The notes beneath the pieces are model-generated. The model saw nothing but the letters and a program-made list of their open reading frames with translations, searched no databases and was not told the origin of the DNA. Shown here piece after piece: positions 16,485 to 23,869 of a stretch of DNA of 42,115 bases. The translations under genes and the position numbers were made by a program. Origin of the DNA: Nitrospirales bacterium (GTDB lineage Bacteria > Nitrospirota > Nitrospiria > Nitrospirales > UBA8639); the NCBI GenBank assembly GCA_029261305.1, contig JAJDBO010000011.1, forward strand, positions 1-42,115. The letters are read 5' to 3'. The first letter of the stretch is position 1. The number at the start of each line of letters is the position of its first letter.

Positions 16485-17021
16485 TTAACTCCTCCACCTA
16501 GTGTGATCATTCTCCGTTTCACTTCCCATTCTATCAGCACCGTCTCCCTCATCACCATTTAAAACAGTGTCCATGAAGGTATATGCTAATTGATAAACGG
16601 CAGGATGGGTGCTTTGTCGTGGACCGGCAATATTGAGAATGTGAATGTTGTGCTGAATAAGCCAAGAGGAAACCTCAGAGGGTTTTGGATTTTGGTCTAG
16701 GTCAATGACCAGGAGTGGTTTGTGGTGACGTTTCGCGAGGCGAATCGTGAGTGTAGTTCCACCTGTTGGTTTGCCACAGGTCAGCACGAGGGTTCCATCC
16801 GAGTCTCGTACATTCCATTCGGTTCGCTGGGAATAGTTTGGAGATGGTGTGTCGTGCAGCGGGTAGTGAGATGGAATAGGACCGTCTTCGGCATGACGAT
16901 CTTTTGGGCACCATCCGGCAATGGGTAGGTTAAAGGCCAGGCCAACATCCAGAGCAGCCCGATCCACACCAGTTTGGCCACCAGAGACAATTTTTTGTAT
17001 AGGAAGTTTCTTGACTAGCAT
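16485..17021 (-). CDS. Putative molybdenum carrier / SLOG-like protein
   Basis: 178 aa. The block KIVSGGQTGVDRAALDVGLAF at residues 11-31 is diagnostic of the putative molybdenum carrier family, a Rossmann-like fold related to Moco-carrier and SLOG proteins. Further conserved parts are AGWCPKDRHAEDGPIP, TEWNVRDSDGTLVL and KPTGGTTLTI. Members are thought to bind the molybdenum cofactor or a nucleotide ligand. The last ~25 residues are charged and probably disordered. No molybdopterin genes nearby. Confidence 0.85.
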   Translation of the reverse strand: MLVKKLPIQKIVSGGQTGVDRAALDVGLAFNLPIAGWCPKDRHAEDGPIPSHYPLHDTPSPNYSQRTEWNVRDSDGTLVLTCGKPTGGTTLTIRLAKRHHKPLLVIDLDQNPKPSEVSSWLIQHNIHILNIAGPRQSTHPAVYQLAYTFMDTVLNGDEGDGADRMGSETENDHTRWRS

Positions 17022-17178
17022 ATTCCAAAAGGATGGCTCTTGGCGCCATGAATGTCTTATCGACCTTGGATCAAAATAATCTCAATATCCCTGTTGTTTG
17101 GCGTTCTTGGAACCGAAACTACAATGTAGTAGATCTCGCAAAAGAGGTCTAGTCTTTTGGTGTAAGGTTGGAGTCGCG

Positions 17179-17538
17179 ATGATGAAGGAGATGATGACAG
17201 TAAGTCGAGCTTGGAATTTTGGCATTTTTTTGAGTGTCGGGTTTTGTGTCATACTTTCCGGGTGTATTTCAGATTCACTGAATCAGTATGCAGAGGATGA
17301 CTATGGTCCCAGCCGAGGTGAGCGGTTGTGTCATCCGTATTGGGATTGCCAACAAGGTCAATGGCAGCGGGTGGATAAATCCGAGATCGACACGATTGTG
17401 GACTATGCAAAATGCGAACAGGAACTCGAAGCCTATGGAGAATGGTTCGGCACATTGGTCGCCTTAGGAATGGAGGCCAGTCGGTGCATGGAAATGAAAG
17501 GGTATACGCTCGTATTTCCCAATCCACTTCGCCAGTAG
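17179..17538 (+). CDS. Small lipoprotein, unknown function
   Basis: 119 aa from ATG 17179. The N-terminal FGIFLSVGFCVILSGC carries a lipobox (ILSGC). The mature part is short with four further Cys (LCHPYWDC, YAKCEQE, SRCME) and an acidic middle. TTGGAG lies 7 bp before the chosen ATG. The frame is open to 17098, but the earlier part would bury the signal sequence. No family recognised. Confidence 0.65.
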   Translation: MMKEMMTVSRAWNFGIFLSVGFCVILSGCISDSLNQYAEDDYGPSRGERLCHPYWDCQQGQWQRVDKSEIDTIVDYAKCEQELEAYGEWFGTLVALGMEASRCMEMKGYTLVFPNPLRQ

Positions 17539-17711
17539 GTCCTTGAAAATCAACAAGGCTTTGGATGCGTGCCAAAAAATGTATGACTGACAAGGTGCGA
17601 GTATAAATGATGCCCCCCTCTCGTATTTTCCTCTCAATGCAAACTCTCAACCCCGTTCATAATAGAAAATCCTAGGCGCTTGCCCTGCTCTTCACTCCAT
17701 CGATATGATCG

Positions 17712-17726
17712 GTCTCCCCGGGAGAC
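17712..17726. promoter_or_regulatory. Operator-like palindrome overlapping the ribosome site of the HTH gene
   Basis: GTCTCCC-C-GGGAGAC is a perfect 7-1-7 palindrome ending 3 bases before the ATG at 17730. Its right arm contains GGGAG, the only ribosome site for the gene. A bound repressor, or a stem in RNA, would cover it. It is placed as an autoregulatory operator of the HTH protein it precedes. Confidence 0.6.
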
Positions 17727-17729
17727 TGT

Positions 17730-18728
17730 ATGGAGAGCGCGAAATATTTAGAGCAAGTAAAAGTACAATGTGGATTACGCAGTGATTATGCGTTGGCAAA
17801 ATGTTTGGGCATTACCCAACCTGAAGCCAACTTGATTCGTCGGGGTCGCAAAACGCCGAATCCTGAATTGTGCGTCAGGATCGCCGAGCTGTTAGGTCTT
17901 AATCCAGTTGAACTGTTGCTAATTGCGCAAAAAGATAAAGCCCCTACCTCCGTGAAACCGTATTGGAATATGGCCTTAACCGCGGTTGATGTCATGTCGC
18001 AGGTCCCCAAGCGCCCTCGGTATCTTCCTCTGAAGATCAAGGCCATTGGTCAGGAGCTTCGGCAGCTGACTAATCAAGTGCTGTTCTATGATGGGGCATT
18101 GGCTCATGCGGAAGCCGTTCGGCTCATGGAAACGACAGTACGCTCGGTTGATTCCGTGATGGAACGTTGGCATCTTTGGCGAAAGGGCGAACCGTTTTAT
18201 CCCAATTATTTGTTAGTGAATCAGGGCGCCATTCAAAGGGCCGTTTCAGTTCGACGTTTATTAATCTTAACCAATCGAGACTTGAAGACGAGCCAATCGG
18301 TGGTTGAAAGTGTGCAGGTAATGCAAGATCAAAAGCGAGTGGGGGTTGCAGTATTTTATGCCTTGCGCGAAGAATTAGAGCAATCCGTGACCTTTCAACG
18401 GTTAGCGCATTCATTCAAAACATACGGTGGAATCGATGAAATTAATTTAGCCCTTTTTGATGATGAACTGTTATTACTGTCTCGCGGGTATGATCAAGTC
18501 CCTTTTGGATTGCCAAAAAACCGGCAATCATTTTCCCACATTGATCAATTGCAAATTACTTGGAAGCCTGAACATCTTCATCATCTTAACCCGGCACCTC
18601 TCTTTGATATGACTCGCTATGTGTCACCATTTCGAGGGGAGCCAGCCTTCCATCGACAAATTGCCCGTTGGAAGACCACTGCCAAAACTGGCCAGGTCAC
18701 CAAGAAAGCTTCGGCGAGGAAACGTTAG
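17730..18728 (+). CDS. HTH (XRE/Cro-like) protein with large unknown C-terminal domain
   Basis: 332 aa. Residues about 12-62 (CGLRSDYALAKCLGITQPEANLIRRGRKTPNPELCVRIAELLGLNPVELL) are a Cro/XRE-type helix-turn-helix. Residues about 100-310 form one further domain (ERWHLWRKGEPFYPNYLLVNQGAIQRAVSVRRLLILT, VGVAVFYALREELEQSV, GIDEINLALFDDELLLLSRGY) that I cannot assign; its beta/alpha pattern suggests a signal- or nucleotide-binding fold. The C-terminus is basic (KKASARKR). A J-domain gene starts 6 bp later on the same strand, so both probably form one operon controlled by the palindrome before this gene. Confidence 0.75.
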   Translation: MESAKYLEQVKVQCGLRSDYALAKCLGITQPEANLIRRGRKTPNPELCVRIAELLGLNPVELLLIAQKDKAPTSVKPYWNMALTAVDVMSQVPKRPRYLPLKIKAIGQELRQLTNQVLFYDGALAHAEAVRLMETTVRSVDSVMERWHLWRKGEPFYPNYLLVNQGAIQRAVSVRRLLILTNRDLKTSQSVVESVQVMQDQKRVGVAVFYALREELEQSVTFQRLAHSFKTYGGIDEINLALFDDELLLLSRGYDQVPFGLPKNRQSFSHIDQLQITWKPEHLHHLNPAPLFDMTRYVSPFRGEPAFHRQIARWKTTAKTGQVTKKASARKR

Positions 18729-18734
18729 GATCGT

Positions 18735-19406
18735 ATGGCGAAATATCATATTGACTATTATGTGATCTTGGATGTGACGCCTCAGGCTACTGATGAGGAG
18801 ATCAAGCGATCCTATCGTAAGCAAGCGTTAAAGTATCACCCCGATCGAAATCAAGGGAGTAAAGAGGCTGAAGAGAAGATTCGTGAACTCAATGCGGCCT
18901 ATGAAATTTTAGGCGACCCAGAAACCCGAAAATCTTATGAGCGAATGCGGTTTGGCGGGTTTGGTAACAAAACCGATCATCATGATGATGTGCCTGAACC
19001 AACCATTGACCCGGGCGAGGTGCTTGGAGCGATGGAGAAGAAGTTAGCGGAGGAAGGGCGGCTTGAAATCTTTCGGATCTTGATGAAGGATATTCCCCGC
19101 GTGAAAGCCGAATTAACCAGAATTCGTGAGGGCACGGTCGCTGTCTTAGGCTATGACAAATTCCGTGAAGATATCGTCAAACATTTTGCTCGGGCTATGA
19201 TTCCTAAATTGGTATCCGAAGAAATGGATGAACGCAAAGAGAAGTTGATTGACGTGGGCCATGTGATGATGCTGTCTCAAGGCGTCGATGGTCTTGGAGG
19301 GCAACAGGGGAGCGAGTGGGTCCGAAAGCAACTAGCCGAAGCCTACGACCGTGGTCGTCAAGATGGATATTGCGAAGCCTGTGAACTGCTTTATGTGCGG
19401 CAGTGA
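18735..19406 (+). CDS. J-domain (DnaJ-like) protein
   Basis: 223 aa. Residues about 5-72 are a J-domain with the Hsp70-activating HPD motif (His35-Pro36-Asp37 in LKYHPDRNQ) and the helix IV AYEILGDPETRKSYERMR. The rest (about 90-223) lacks the zinc-finger and substrate domains of classical DnaJ and is helical with no recognised family; a Cys pair lies near the end (YCEACELL). It therefore likely directs DnaK to a specific client. It is coupled to the HTH gene just upstream, hinting that the regulator is the client or partner. Confidence 0.85.
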   Translation: MAKYHIDYYVILDVTPQATDEEIKRSYRKQALKYHPDRNQGSKEAEEKIRELNAAYEILGDPETRKSYERMRFGGFGNKTDHHDDVPEPTIDPGEVLGAMEKKLAEEGRLEIFRILMKDIPRVKAELTRIREGTVAVLGYDKFREDIVKHFARAMIPKLVSEEMDERKEKLIDVGHVMMLSQGVDGLGGQQGSEWVRKQLAEAYDRGRQDGYCEACELLYVRQ

Positions 19407-20012
19407 GAAAGAGTTTCGATTTTATTTCCTTCTCGTGCCTCCGCTTTGCCCCGGTCACCCCACAAATAAGGGCCCTCTTGCAATCTTGGTATTTTTTCTC
19501 TGTTGCTGGCGGTGGACGTAGTCTGCAGCAGCAGTCTCTCTGTTGTCCAGAATTTCCATGCGAGGGACCGGTTCGCGGGTGCCTACCCGGGTCACAAGCA
19601 TGGAACTCTTTTCTGTTCCCATTCCCGCCTAAAGAACCTAACGGTATTCCAGTGACTTGCCGGATAACAGTTAATCATTCCCCTCCAGCACACAGTTCCT
19701 TCTTTAACAGGGAAAGTACAGGGAATTTATTGATTCCAGGTACTTTTGTTTGTCATTTGAATTTGGGAAATAATCGAAAATTCAAGGAGTTCGCTCCCAT
19801 TCCTCCTTGCTAAATGATTTTCGGAACAGGGAATTAGCAGGGAATTGAGAATTTTTGAAATAGTATGAATAGTGAGGCTGGATGAGTATTTTGACCAAAC
19901 GGGTTCTGGTCCTATCCCTAATTATTGGGCCAAGAGTTGACGATTGAAAAAATTGATTGATTACCGTGAAATGTGAATACCTGGAAAAGGTAAAAGCGCC
20001 ATTATTTTATTC

Positions 20013-20074
20013 TTATGAAATTTTGTTGTATTTAACAGATACACCCTTGTAGCCAGTTGGATACAATTTCATAA
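20013..20074. repeat. Spaced inverted repeat around GATACA-type site A
   Basis: TTATGAAATT (20013-20022) and AATTTCATAA (20065-20074) are perfect 10-bp arms. They enclose the site TACA-CCCT-TGTA and a second GATACA half-site. Confidence 0.5.
20036..20065. promoter_or_regulatory. Palindromic GATACA site, copy A
   Basis: CAGATACA-CCCT-TGTAGCCA followed 10 bp later by GGATACA. It matches copy B at 23517-23546 in 23 of 30 positions without gaps, including both GATACA halves and the 4-base spacer geometry. Likely the target of one regulator. Confidence 0.45.
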
Positions 20075-20207
20075 AAAGAGTTGATACATCAATCTGAGCT
20101 TTTTTGGTTATTAATTAGATAATTCAATAGCTTAAATCCCTCCTGCAATTTAGTCATCACAGGCATCAATCCTGCAATTACATAGTTGGTGAGACCATTC
20201 GGCATTG

Positions 20208-20308
20208 TTGCATAATTTCAGTTGACTCATTGCTTTTTCGCCATTTCCAAATTTTGGTTAGAAATGGGTAAATTGCAAATTACATGTGAATTGTTAGGAA
20301 TTATGCAA
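20208..20308. repeat. 100-bp element with inverted ends (IS-end or MITE-like)
   Basis: TTGCATAATT (20208-20217) and AATTATGCAA (20299-20308) are perfect 10-bp arms. The left side begins GGCATTGTTGCATAAT, which resembles the outer ends of several IS families. There is no transposase between them, so it may be a miniature element or a remnant; target duplications were not found. Confidence 0.35.
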
Positions 20309-20323
20309 AAACGTCAAATTTAC

Positions 20324-20342
20324 TTAACTTGACAATGCCCCC
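20324..20342. repeat. Left 19-bp inverted repeat of protease cassette
   Basis: TTAACTTGACAATGCCCCC matches, inverted, the segment at 22912-22930 in 16 of 19 positions. The pair encloses exactly the GC-rich protease gene. Confidence 0.5.
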
Positions 20343-20368
20343 GGGAGAACTCCACTGAGGAGGCGCAA

Positions 20369-22870
20369 ATGGCTGAGCAAGACAAGATTCACATCGGTGC
20401 ATTCTCCTTCGATCCGCTCAAGAAGATGCCCAAACGCGCTGGGGACGTCGCGGCCCTCAGACGCGCCGCTCCCAAAGGGCGGCGCCGTCGACTCGTCCAA
20501 TTCAAGAAGTCCCTGAGCCTTGCGGACCGGGAAGCACTTCAGCGCAAGCACCGGTTGCGGCTGACCGACTACATCCCGAACCGGGCCTTCGTTGAAGAGT
20601 TGGACGAGATACAGCTCGCGCGCTTGTCGAAGGAAGACGCGTTCCGGGCAAGTGTCCCGTACGTGCCCGCCTTCAAGATCTCTCCAATGATTAGCGCTGT
20701 CGACCATCGGACACCGGAGCGGCTCGAGATGGACGGCCTTTGGATCGAGATCGTCCTGTTTCCGGAGGCCCGGCTCACCACCATCCGCAAGTCGTTGAAG
20801 AGCCGCGGGGCGCTCGAAGTTCAAGTGCGCGACGATCGCAAGTCTGGGGGGCAGCTTCGGCTTCGCTGCATCGTCGACGACAAAACCGTGGTTGCAGAGC
20901 TAGCGGCGATCGACGACATCCGCTGGATTGAGGAGATTGCCGAGACGATCGACGACAACAGCGCCGCGGCGACCACCATCCAATCTGGAACGCCCGGCAC
21001 TGGGTCGATCTGGGATCGCGGCCTCCACGGGGAGGGTCAGATCATTGGCGTGCTCGACAGCGCCCCCTTGGACATCAACCACTGCTTCTTTCGAGACACG
21101 ACCAACAACACGCCCGGGGGAGGGCATCGTAAGGTCGTGGCGCTTCGAAACCTCTCCGCGACCGCCGCCGGCGGTCACGGCACCTTCGTGTCGGGCTGCG
21201 CCGCGGGTGATGACCTCAACACGCCCGGTATCGCCGTTCGCCGAGGCGGCGCGTGGGCGGCCCGACTGGTTTCCGGCAACCGGCGCGACTTCACGTTCAA
21301 CTCGCTGTTGACCGAACTCAACCTGGCCGCTACGTCAGGCGCGACGATCCACACCAACAGTTGGCATGACAACACGGCTGGTGCCGGCAATCCGGCAACC
21401 TACAACCAGAATGCGGCGGACGTCGACACGTTCACCTGGAACAACGAGGACCATCTGGTTCTCGGATCCGCAGGCAACAACGGAGAAGAACAGGGACCGC
21501 CGGGAACCGCCAAGAATGCCATCTGTGTCAGCGCCGCGCAGTCCGACCCGAACGAGATGAACTTCGGCGACGGCAACCCAGGTCCCACCGCGGACGGACG
21601 GCGCAAGCCTGACCTCATGACGGTCGGATGCCAGATCCAGTCGGCGATGGTCAATACGGCTTGTGGTACGGGCTCCCGGTCCCCTTGCGCCACCAGCTAC
21701 GCCACGCCGCACGCAGCGGCCGCAGCTGCACTCATCAGGCAGTACTACACGGAAGGGTGGTACCCAACCGGGACACCACAGGCGGCTGACGCCCTGATAC
21801 CCTCGGGCGCGCTCCTGAAGGCCACGTTGATCAACGCAACGATCGATATGACCGGTATCGCTGGCTATCCCAGTGCCAACGAAGGCTGGGGACTGGTTCG
21901 GTTGGAGAACGCGCTCCACTTCCCAAACAGTTCTCGCACACTTTGCGTATGGGACGTCCGCAACGCAGGCGGGCTCATGACGGGCGATACAGCGGAATAT
22001 CGCGTCGACGTCGTCAACGGAACGGAGCAGTTGAAGATCACCCTGGCTTGGACGGAACCGCCTAGTACGGCTGGTGCCGCGAATCCCATGGTCAACAATC
22101 TTGATCTCGAAGTGATCTCACCCAGCGGCGCACGTACGTTCTTGGGTAACCAATTCGCCTCCGGCGCCTCCGTCCAGGGTGGGACTCCGGACACAAACAA
22201 CAATGTCGAGATGGTCCTCATCAACGATCCCACCCCAGGCTATTGGACTGTCCGTGTGGTAGGCGCCGATGTCAACGTAGGTAATCCCGGTCAAGGCTAC
22301 GCACTGGTTGCTTCAGGCGAGCTGGCCAAGCACAAGGAGGAAGAGAAAATGGGCATGGCAAAATTGAACATCTTTGTTTCGGCGTTGGATGATCCATGCG
22401 GGATCTCCGACAGGACTTGGTACATCACGATCTACGATTGCGATGGCAACGTCCTGGAGTGGTGTGGCGAGCGATACGCGGTCATGCGGGCGCCCTGCGG
22501 CCACCTCGAGGTCAAAGTGCCTCCGGGCTGCTACTACATCAAGGGCGTCTGGAGCTACTGGCAGGTCAGAGGGGGCTTCAGAGCCGGCTATCGAGCCAGT
22601 CACTTTACCGACGCTGCGATCGTCCAGGCCTGCTGCGAGCAGACCACCTGCGTGAAACTCTTCAACCCGAAGGTCCACCGTTGTGGGCTGACCCTCCTGG
22701 AGGCGTTCGAAGATCTCGCGCGGCAAAGGCTCGTCCCGCCGGCGGCGCTCAAGCAGGTCACCTATGCTGTGCGGGGCGCTCTCGGGAGGGTGAAGGACCC
22801 CCCTCGAAAAAAGTTCGAGCTGGGCCATGCCAAGGACTTCGAACGCCTTGCAAAGGAACATCGCGAGTAA
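20369..22870 (+). CDS. Subtilisin-like (S8, KP-43-like) serine protease with Cys-rich C-terminal domain
   Basis: 833 aa. Catalytic triad visible as Asp230 (GVLDSAP), His270 (GGHGTFVSG) and Ser443 (ATSYATPHAAAAAAL), with oxyanion Asn370 (GSAGNNG). After the protease comes a P-domain-like beta-sandwich (about 530-655: EYRVDVVNGTEQLKITLAW, NPMVNNLDLEVISPSG, PGYWTVRVVG), as in KP-43 proteases, then a distinct Cys-rich domain (661-833). No signal peptide: the N-terminus is hydrophilic and basic, so it is either cytoplasmic, self-inhibited by residues 1-200, or exported by another route. AGGAGG stands before the ATG. Base composition is strongly GC-rich against AT-rich flanks, and 19-bp inverted repeats enclose it: clear sign of transfer. 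Neighbouring eCIS makes it a cargo candidate (inference). Confidence 0.9.
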   Translation: MAEQDKIHIGAFSFDPLKKMPKRAGDVAALRRAAPKGRRRRLVQFKKSLSLADREALQRKHRLRLTDYIPNRAFVEELDEIQLARLSKEDAFRASVPYVPAFKISPMISAVDHRTPERLEMDGLWIEIVLFPEARLTTIRKSLKSRGALEVQVRDDRKSGGQLRLRCIVDDKTVVAELAAIDDIRWIEEIAETIDDNSAAATTIQSGTPGTGSIWDRGLHGEGQIIGVLDSAPLDINHCFFRDTTNNTPGGGHRKVVALRNLSATAAGGHGTFVSGCAAGDDLNTPGIAVRRGGAWAARLVSGNRRDFTFNSLLTELNLAATSGATIHTNSWHDNTAGAGNPATYNQNAADVDTFTWNNEDHLVLGSAGNNGEEQGPPGTAKNAICVSAAQSDPNEMNFGDGNPGPTADGRRKPDLMTVGCQIQSAMVNTACGTGSRSPCATSYATPHAAAAAALIRQYYTEGWYPTGTPQAADALIPSGALLKATLINATIDMTGIAGYPSANEGWGLVRLENALHFPNSSRTLCVWDVRNAGGLMTGDTAEYRVDVVNGTEQLKITLAWTEPPSTAGAANPMVNNLDLEVISPSGARTFLGNQFASGASVQGGTPDTNNNVEMVLINDPTPGYWTVRVVGADVNVGNPGQGYALVASGELAKHKEEEKMGMAKLNIFVSALDDPCGISDRTWYITIYDCDGNVLEWCGERYAVMRAPCGHLEVKVPPGCYYIKGVWSYWQVRGGFRAGYRASHFTDAAIVQACCEQTTCVKLFNPKVHRCGLTLLEAFEDLARQRLVPPAALKQVTYAVRGALGRVKDPPRKKFELGHAKDFERLAKEHRE
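22334..22351 (+). promoter_or_regulatory. Internal ribosome site and in-frame ATG within protease gene
   Basis: AAGGAGG (22334-22340) is followed 8 bases later by an in-frame ATG (22349, residue 661), exactly at the junction between the P-domain and the Cys-rich C-terminal domain. It would allow separate production of a 173-residue C-terminal protein, or mark the seam of a past gene fusion. Confidence 0.5.
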
Positions 22871-22911
22871 GAGCCGTGCTGTCTATCCGGACATTCTGGA
22901 CTTTGGGAAAT

Positions 22912-22930
22912 GAGGGTATTGTCAATTTAA
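22912..22930. repeat. Right 19-bp inverted repeat of protease cassette
   Basis: The complement reads TTAAATTGACAATACCCTC and pairs with 20324-20342 (16 of 19). It lies 41 bp after the protease stop, just where the GC content falls again. Confidence 0.5.
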
Positions 22931-22950
22931 GTTGCACTTTGCAGGGCCTT

Positions 22951-22965
22951 GGGTTCTGTCGCAAA
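22951..22965. repeat. IS6-family terminal inverted repeat
   Basis: GGGTTCTGTCGCAAA matches the GGxTCTGTTGCAAA ends typical of IS6/IS26 elements and stands 43 bp beyond the transposase stop codon, the expected distance. I found no matching partner on the other side. Confidence 0.65.
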
Positions 22966-23007
22966 TACTCGATCAAGACGAAAAGAATTTGGTGGATGGC
23001 CTGTGCA

Positions 23008-23510
23008 CTACGCGGCGAGGGCATAGAACCCTTCGGCAGGAGAGGTCGCGTCTCCCGCCGGCGTTTTTATCTGACCTTTCTTGATCATTGCCATGACTTC
23101 AATGCCCGCTAACGTCCGTTGGGCCGCATAAAAGTTTTTGAAGCCTAACATCGGTCGTGTGAGCCTTTTGATGCGTCGGTGGTCTTGCTCGATAATATTG
23201 TTCAGATATTTGCACTGACGGATTTTAATACGTTTATTATTATCTCGATTCAACTGTTTCAGGCCAGCTTTGTTCGCACCACTCTGATCGATATTCACCA
23301 GATTCGGTTTACCGTTTTCATTGATGGCTTTCTTCAAAAAGCGTAAGGCAGCCTGTGTATCTCGTGTCGCGGTCAAGAGAAAATCGATGGTTATCGATGG
23401 CCCGACAATAATATTTCCATTGGCCCTCAGTTTGATATGAGTCATGGCCTTTTTCCGCTCCTAAATTTCCCCTTAGCGTTTCATTTCTTTTCTCAAATAC
23501 CTTCAAGATG
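23008..23510 (-). pseudogene. IS6-family transposase remnant, 5'-truncated and frameshifted
   Basis: On the minus strand the last ~125 codons match the IS6 DDE transposase C-terminus: DFLLTATRDTQAALRFLKKAI, LNRDNN, CKYLNNIIEQDHRRIKRLTRPMLGFKNF and GIEVMAMIKKGQ, with the second Asp (NIDQSG) and the final Glu (EQDH) visible. The preceding segment GQWKYYCRAIDNH is in another frame, so a frameshift lies near 23,385-23,400. Everything before the first DDE Asp (D-S-Y for D-E-T-Y) is missing. The element is therefore dead. It probably took part in the rearrangements that put the protease cassette next to the eCIS locus. Confidence 0.8.
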
Positions 23511-23516
23511 AAAACC

Positions 23517-23546
23517 TAGATACACTCATGTATCTAAATGGATACA
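23517..23546. promoter_or_regulatory. Palindromic GATACA site, copy B
   Basis: TAGATACA (23517-23524) and TGTATCTA (23529-23536) are perfect 8-bp arms around CTCA, and a further GGATACA follows. About 145 bp upstream of the -24/-12 promoter at 23664, the normal distance for a sigma-54 activator site. Confidence 0.55.
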
Positions 23547-23663
23547 GATTTTGGAAACGGAAAAATTTTAAAATTTAAATTTCTACATTTAGTGAATCTC
23601 ATAACGTATTGCTATTATTGATGAATTACTTGTTTTTTTGCCACAATTTTTAAATAGATATTT

Positions 23664-23679
23664 TGGCACGTCTCATGCT
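23664..23679 (+). promoter_or_regulatory. Sigma-54 promoter upstream of the activator gene
   Basis: TGGCACG-TCTC-ATGCT fits the RpoN consensus with exact spacing and one mismatch (A for the first T of TTGCW). The start of transcription would be near 23,690, about 165-180 bases before the activator ATG. Confidence 0.7.
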
Positions 23680-23869
23680 TTGAGATAATTAAAGGCGACT
23701 GAATGATGAAAAAATTAACCTGTTACTCTCGATTTTCTATTGGAAAAAAATAAGACCTGAGGTAGTGTGAGTCACCCAGCTTGTCAATGGGGTGATCGCC
23801 TCAGGAAGGACGAGATGCCTCTGTACTGGACGGAAAATTAATCCATTTTATCAGATGGGTCATTGCGCC

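Larger units (their letters stand above)
19407..20323. other. Intergenic region with decayed repeats and AT-rich spacer
   Basis: About 900 bases with no supportable gene. A 136-codon ORF at 19403-19813 has no ribosome site and an unnatural Cys/Pro/Ser mix. Two similar 22-base copies of an AACAGGGAA..CAGGGAATT motif lie at 19706-19727 and 19825-19846 (18 of 22 identical). From about 19,850 the sequence turns strongly AT-rich and contains inverted repeats at 20013-20074 and 20208-20308 and the GATACA-type site at 20036-20065. It reads as accumulated insertion debris plus a regulatory site. Confidence 0.5.
23507..23854. other. Regulatory intergenic region before the sigma-54 activator gene
   Basis: Contains the palindromic site B (23517-23546) and a sigma-54 promoter (23664-23679) in AT-rich DNA. 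An 8-codon ORF (ATG 23815, TAA at 23839-23841) with a strong AGGAAGGACGAG site could be a leader peptide before the activator. Confidence 0.5.

Noticed and set aside
19403..19813. 136-codon ORF after the J-domain gene
   Set aside because: Overlaps the end of that gene, no ribosome site, composition unlike a protein; repeat debris.
20324..20342. TTGACAAT as a sigma-70 -35 box for the protease
   Set aside because: No suitable -10 box at 16-18 bp, and the sequence is better explained as one end of an inverted repeat pair.
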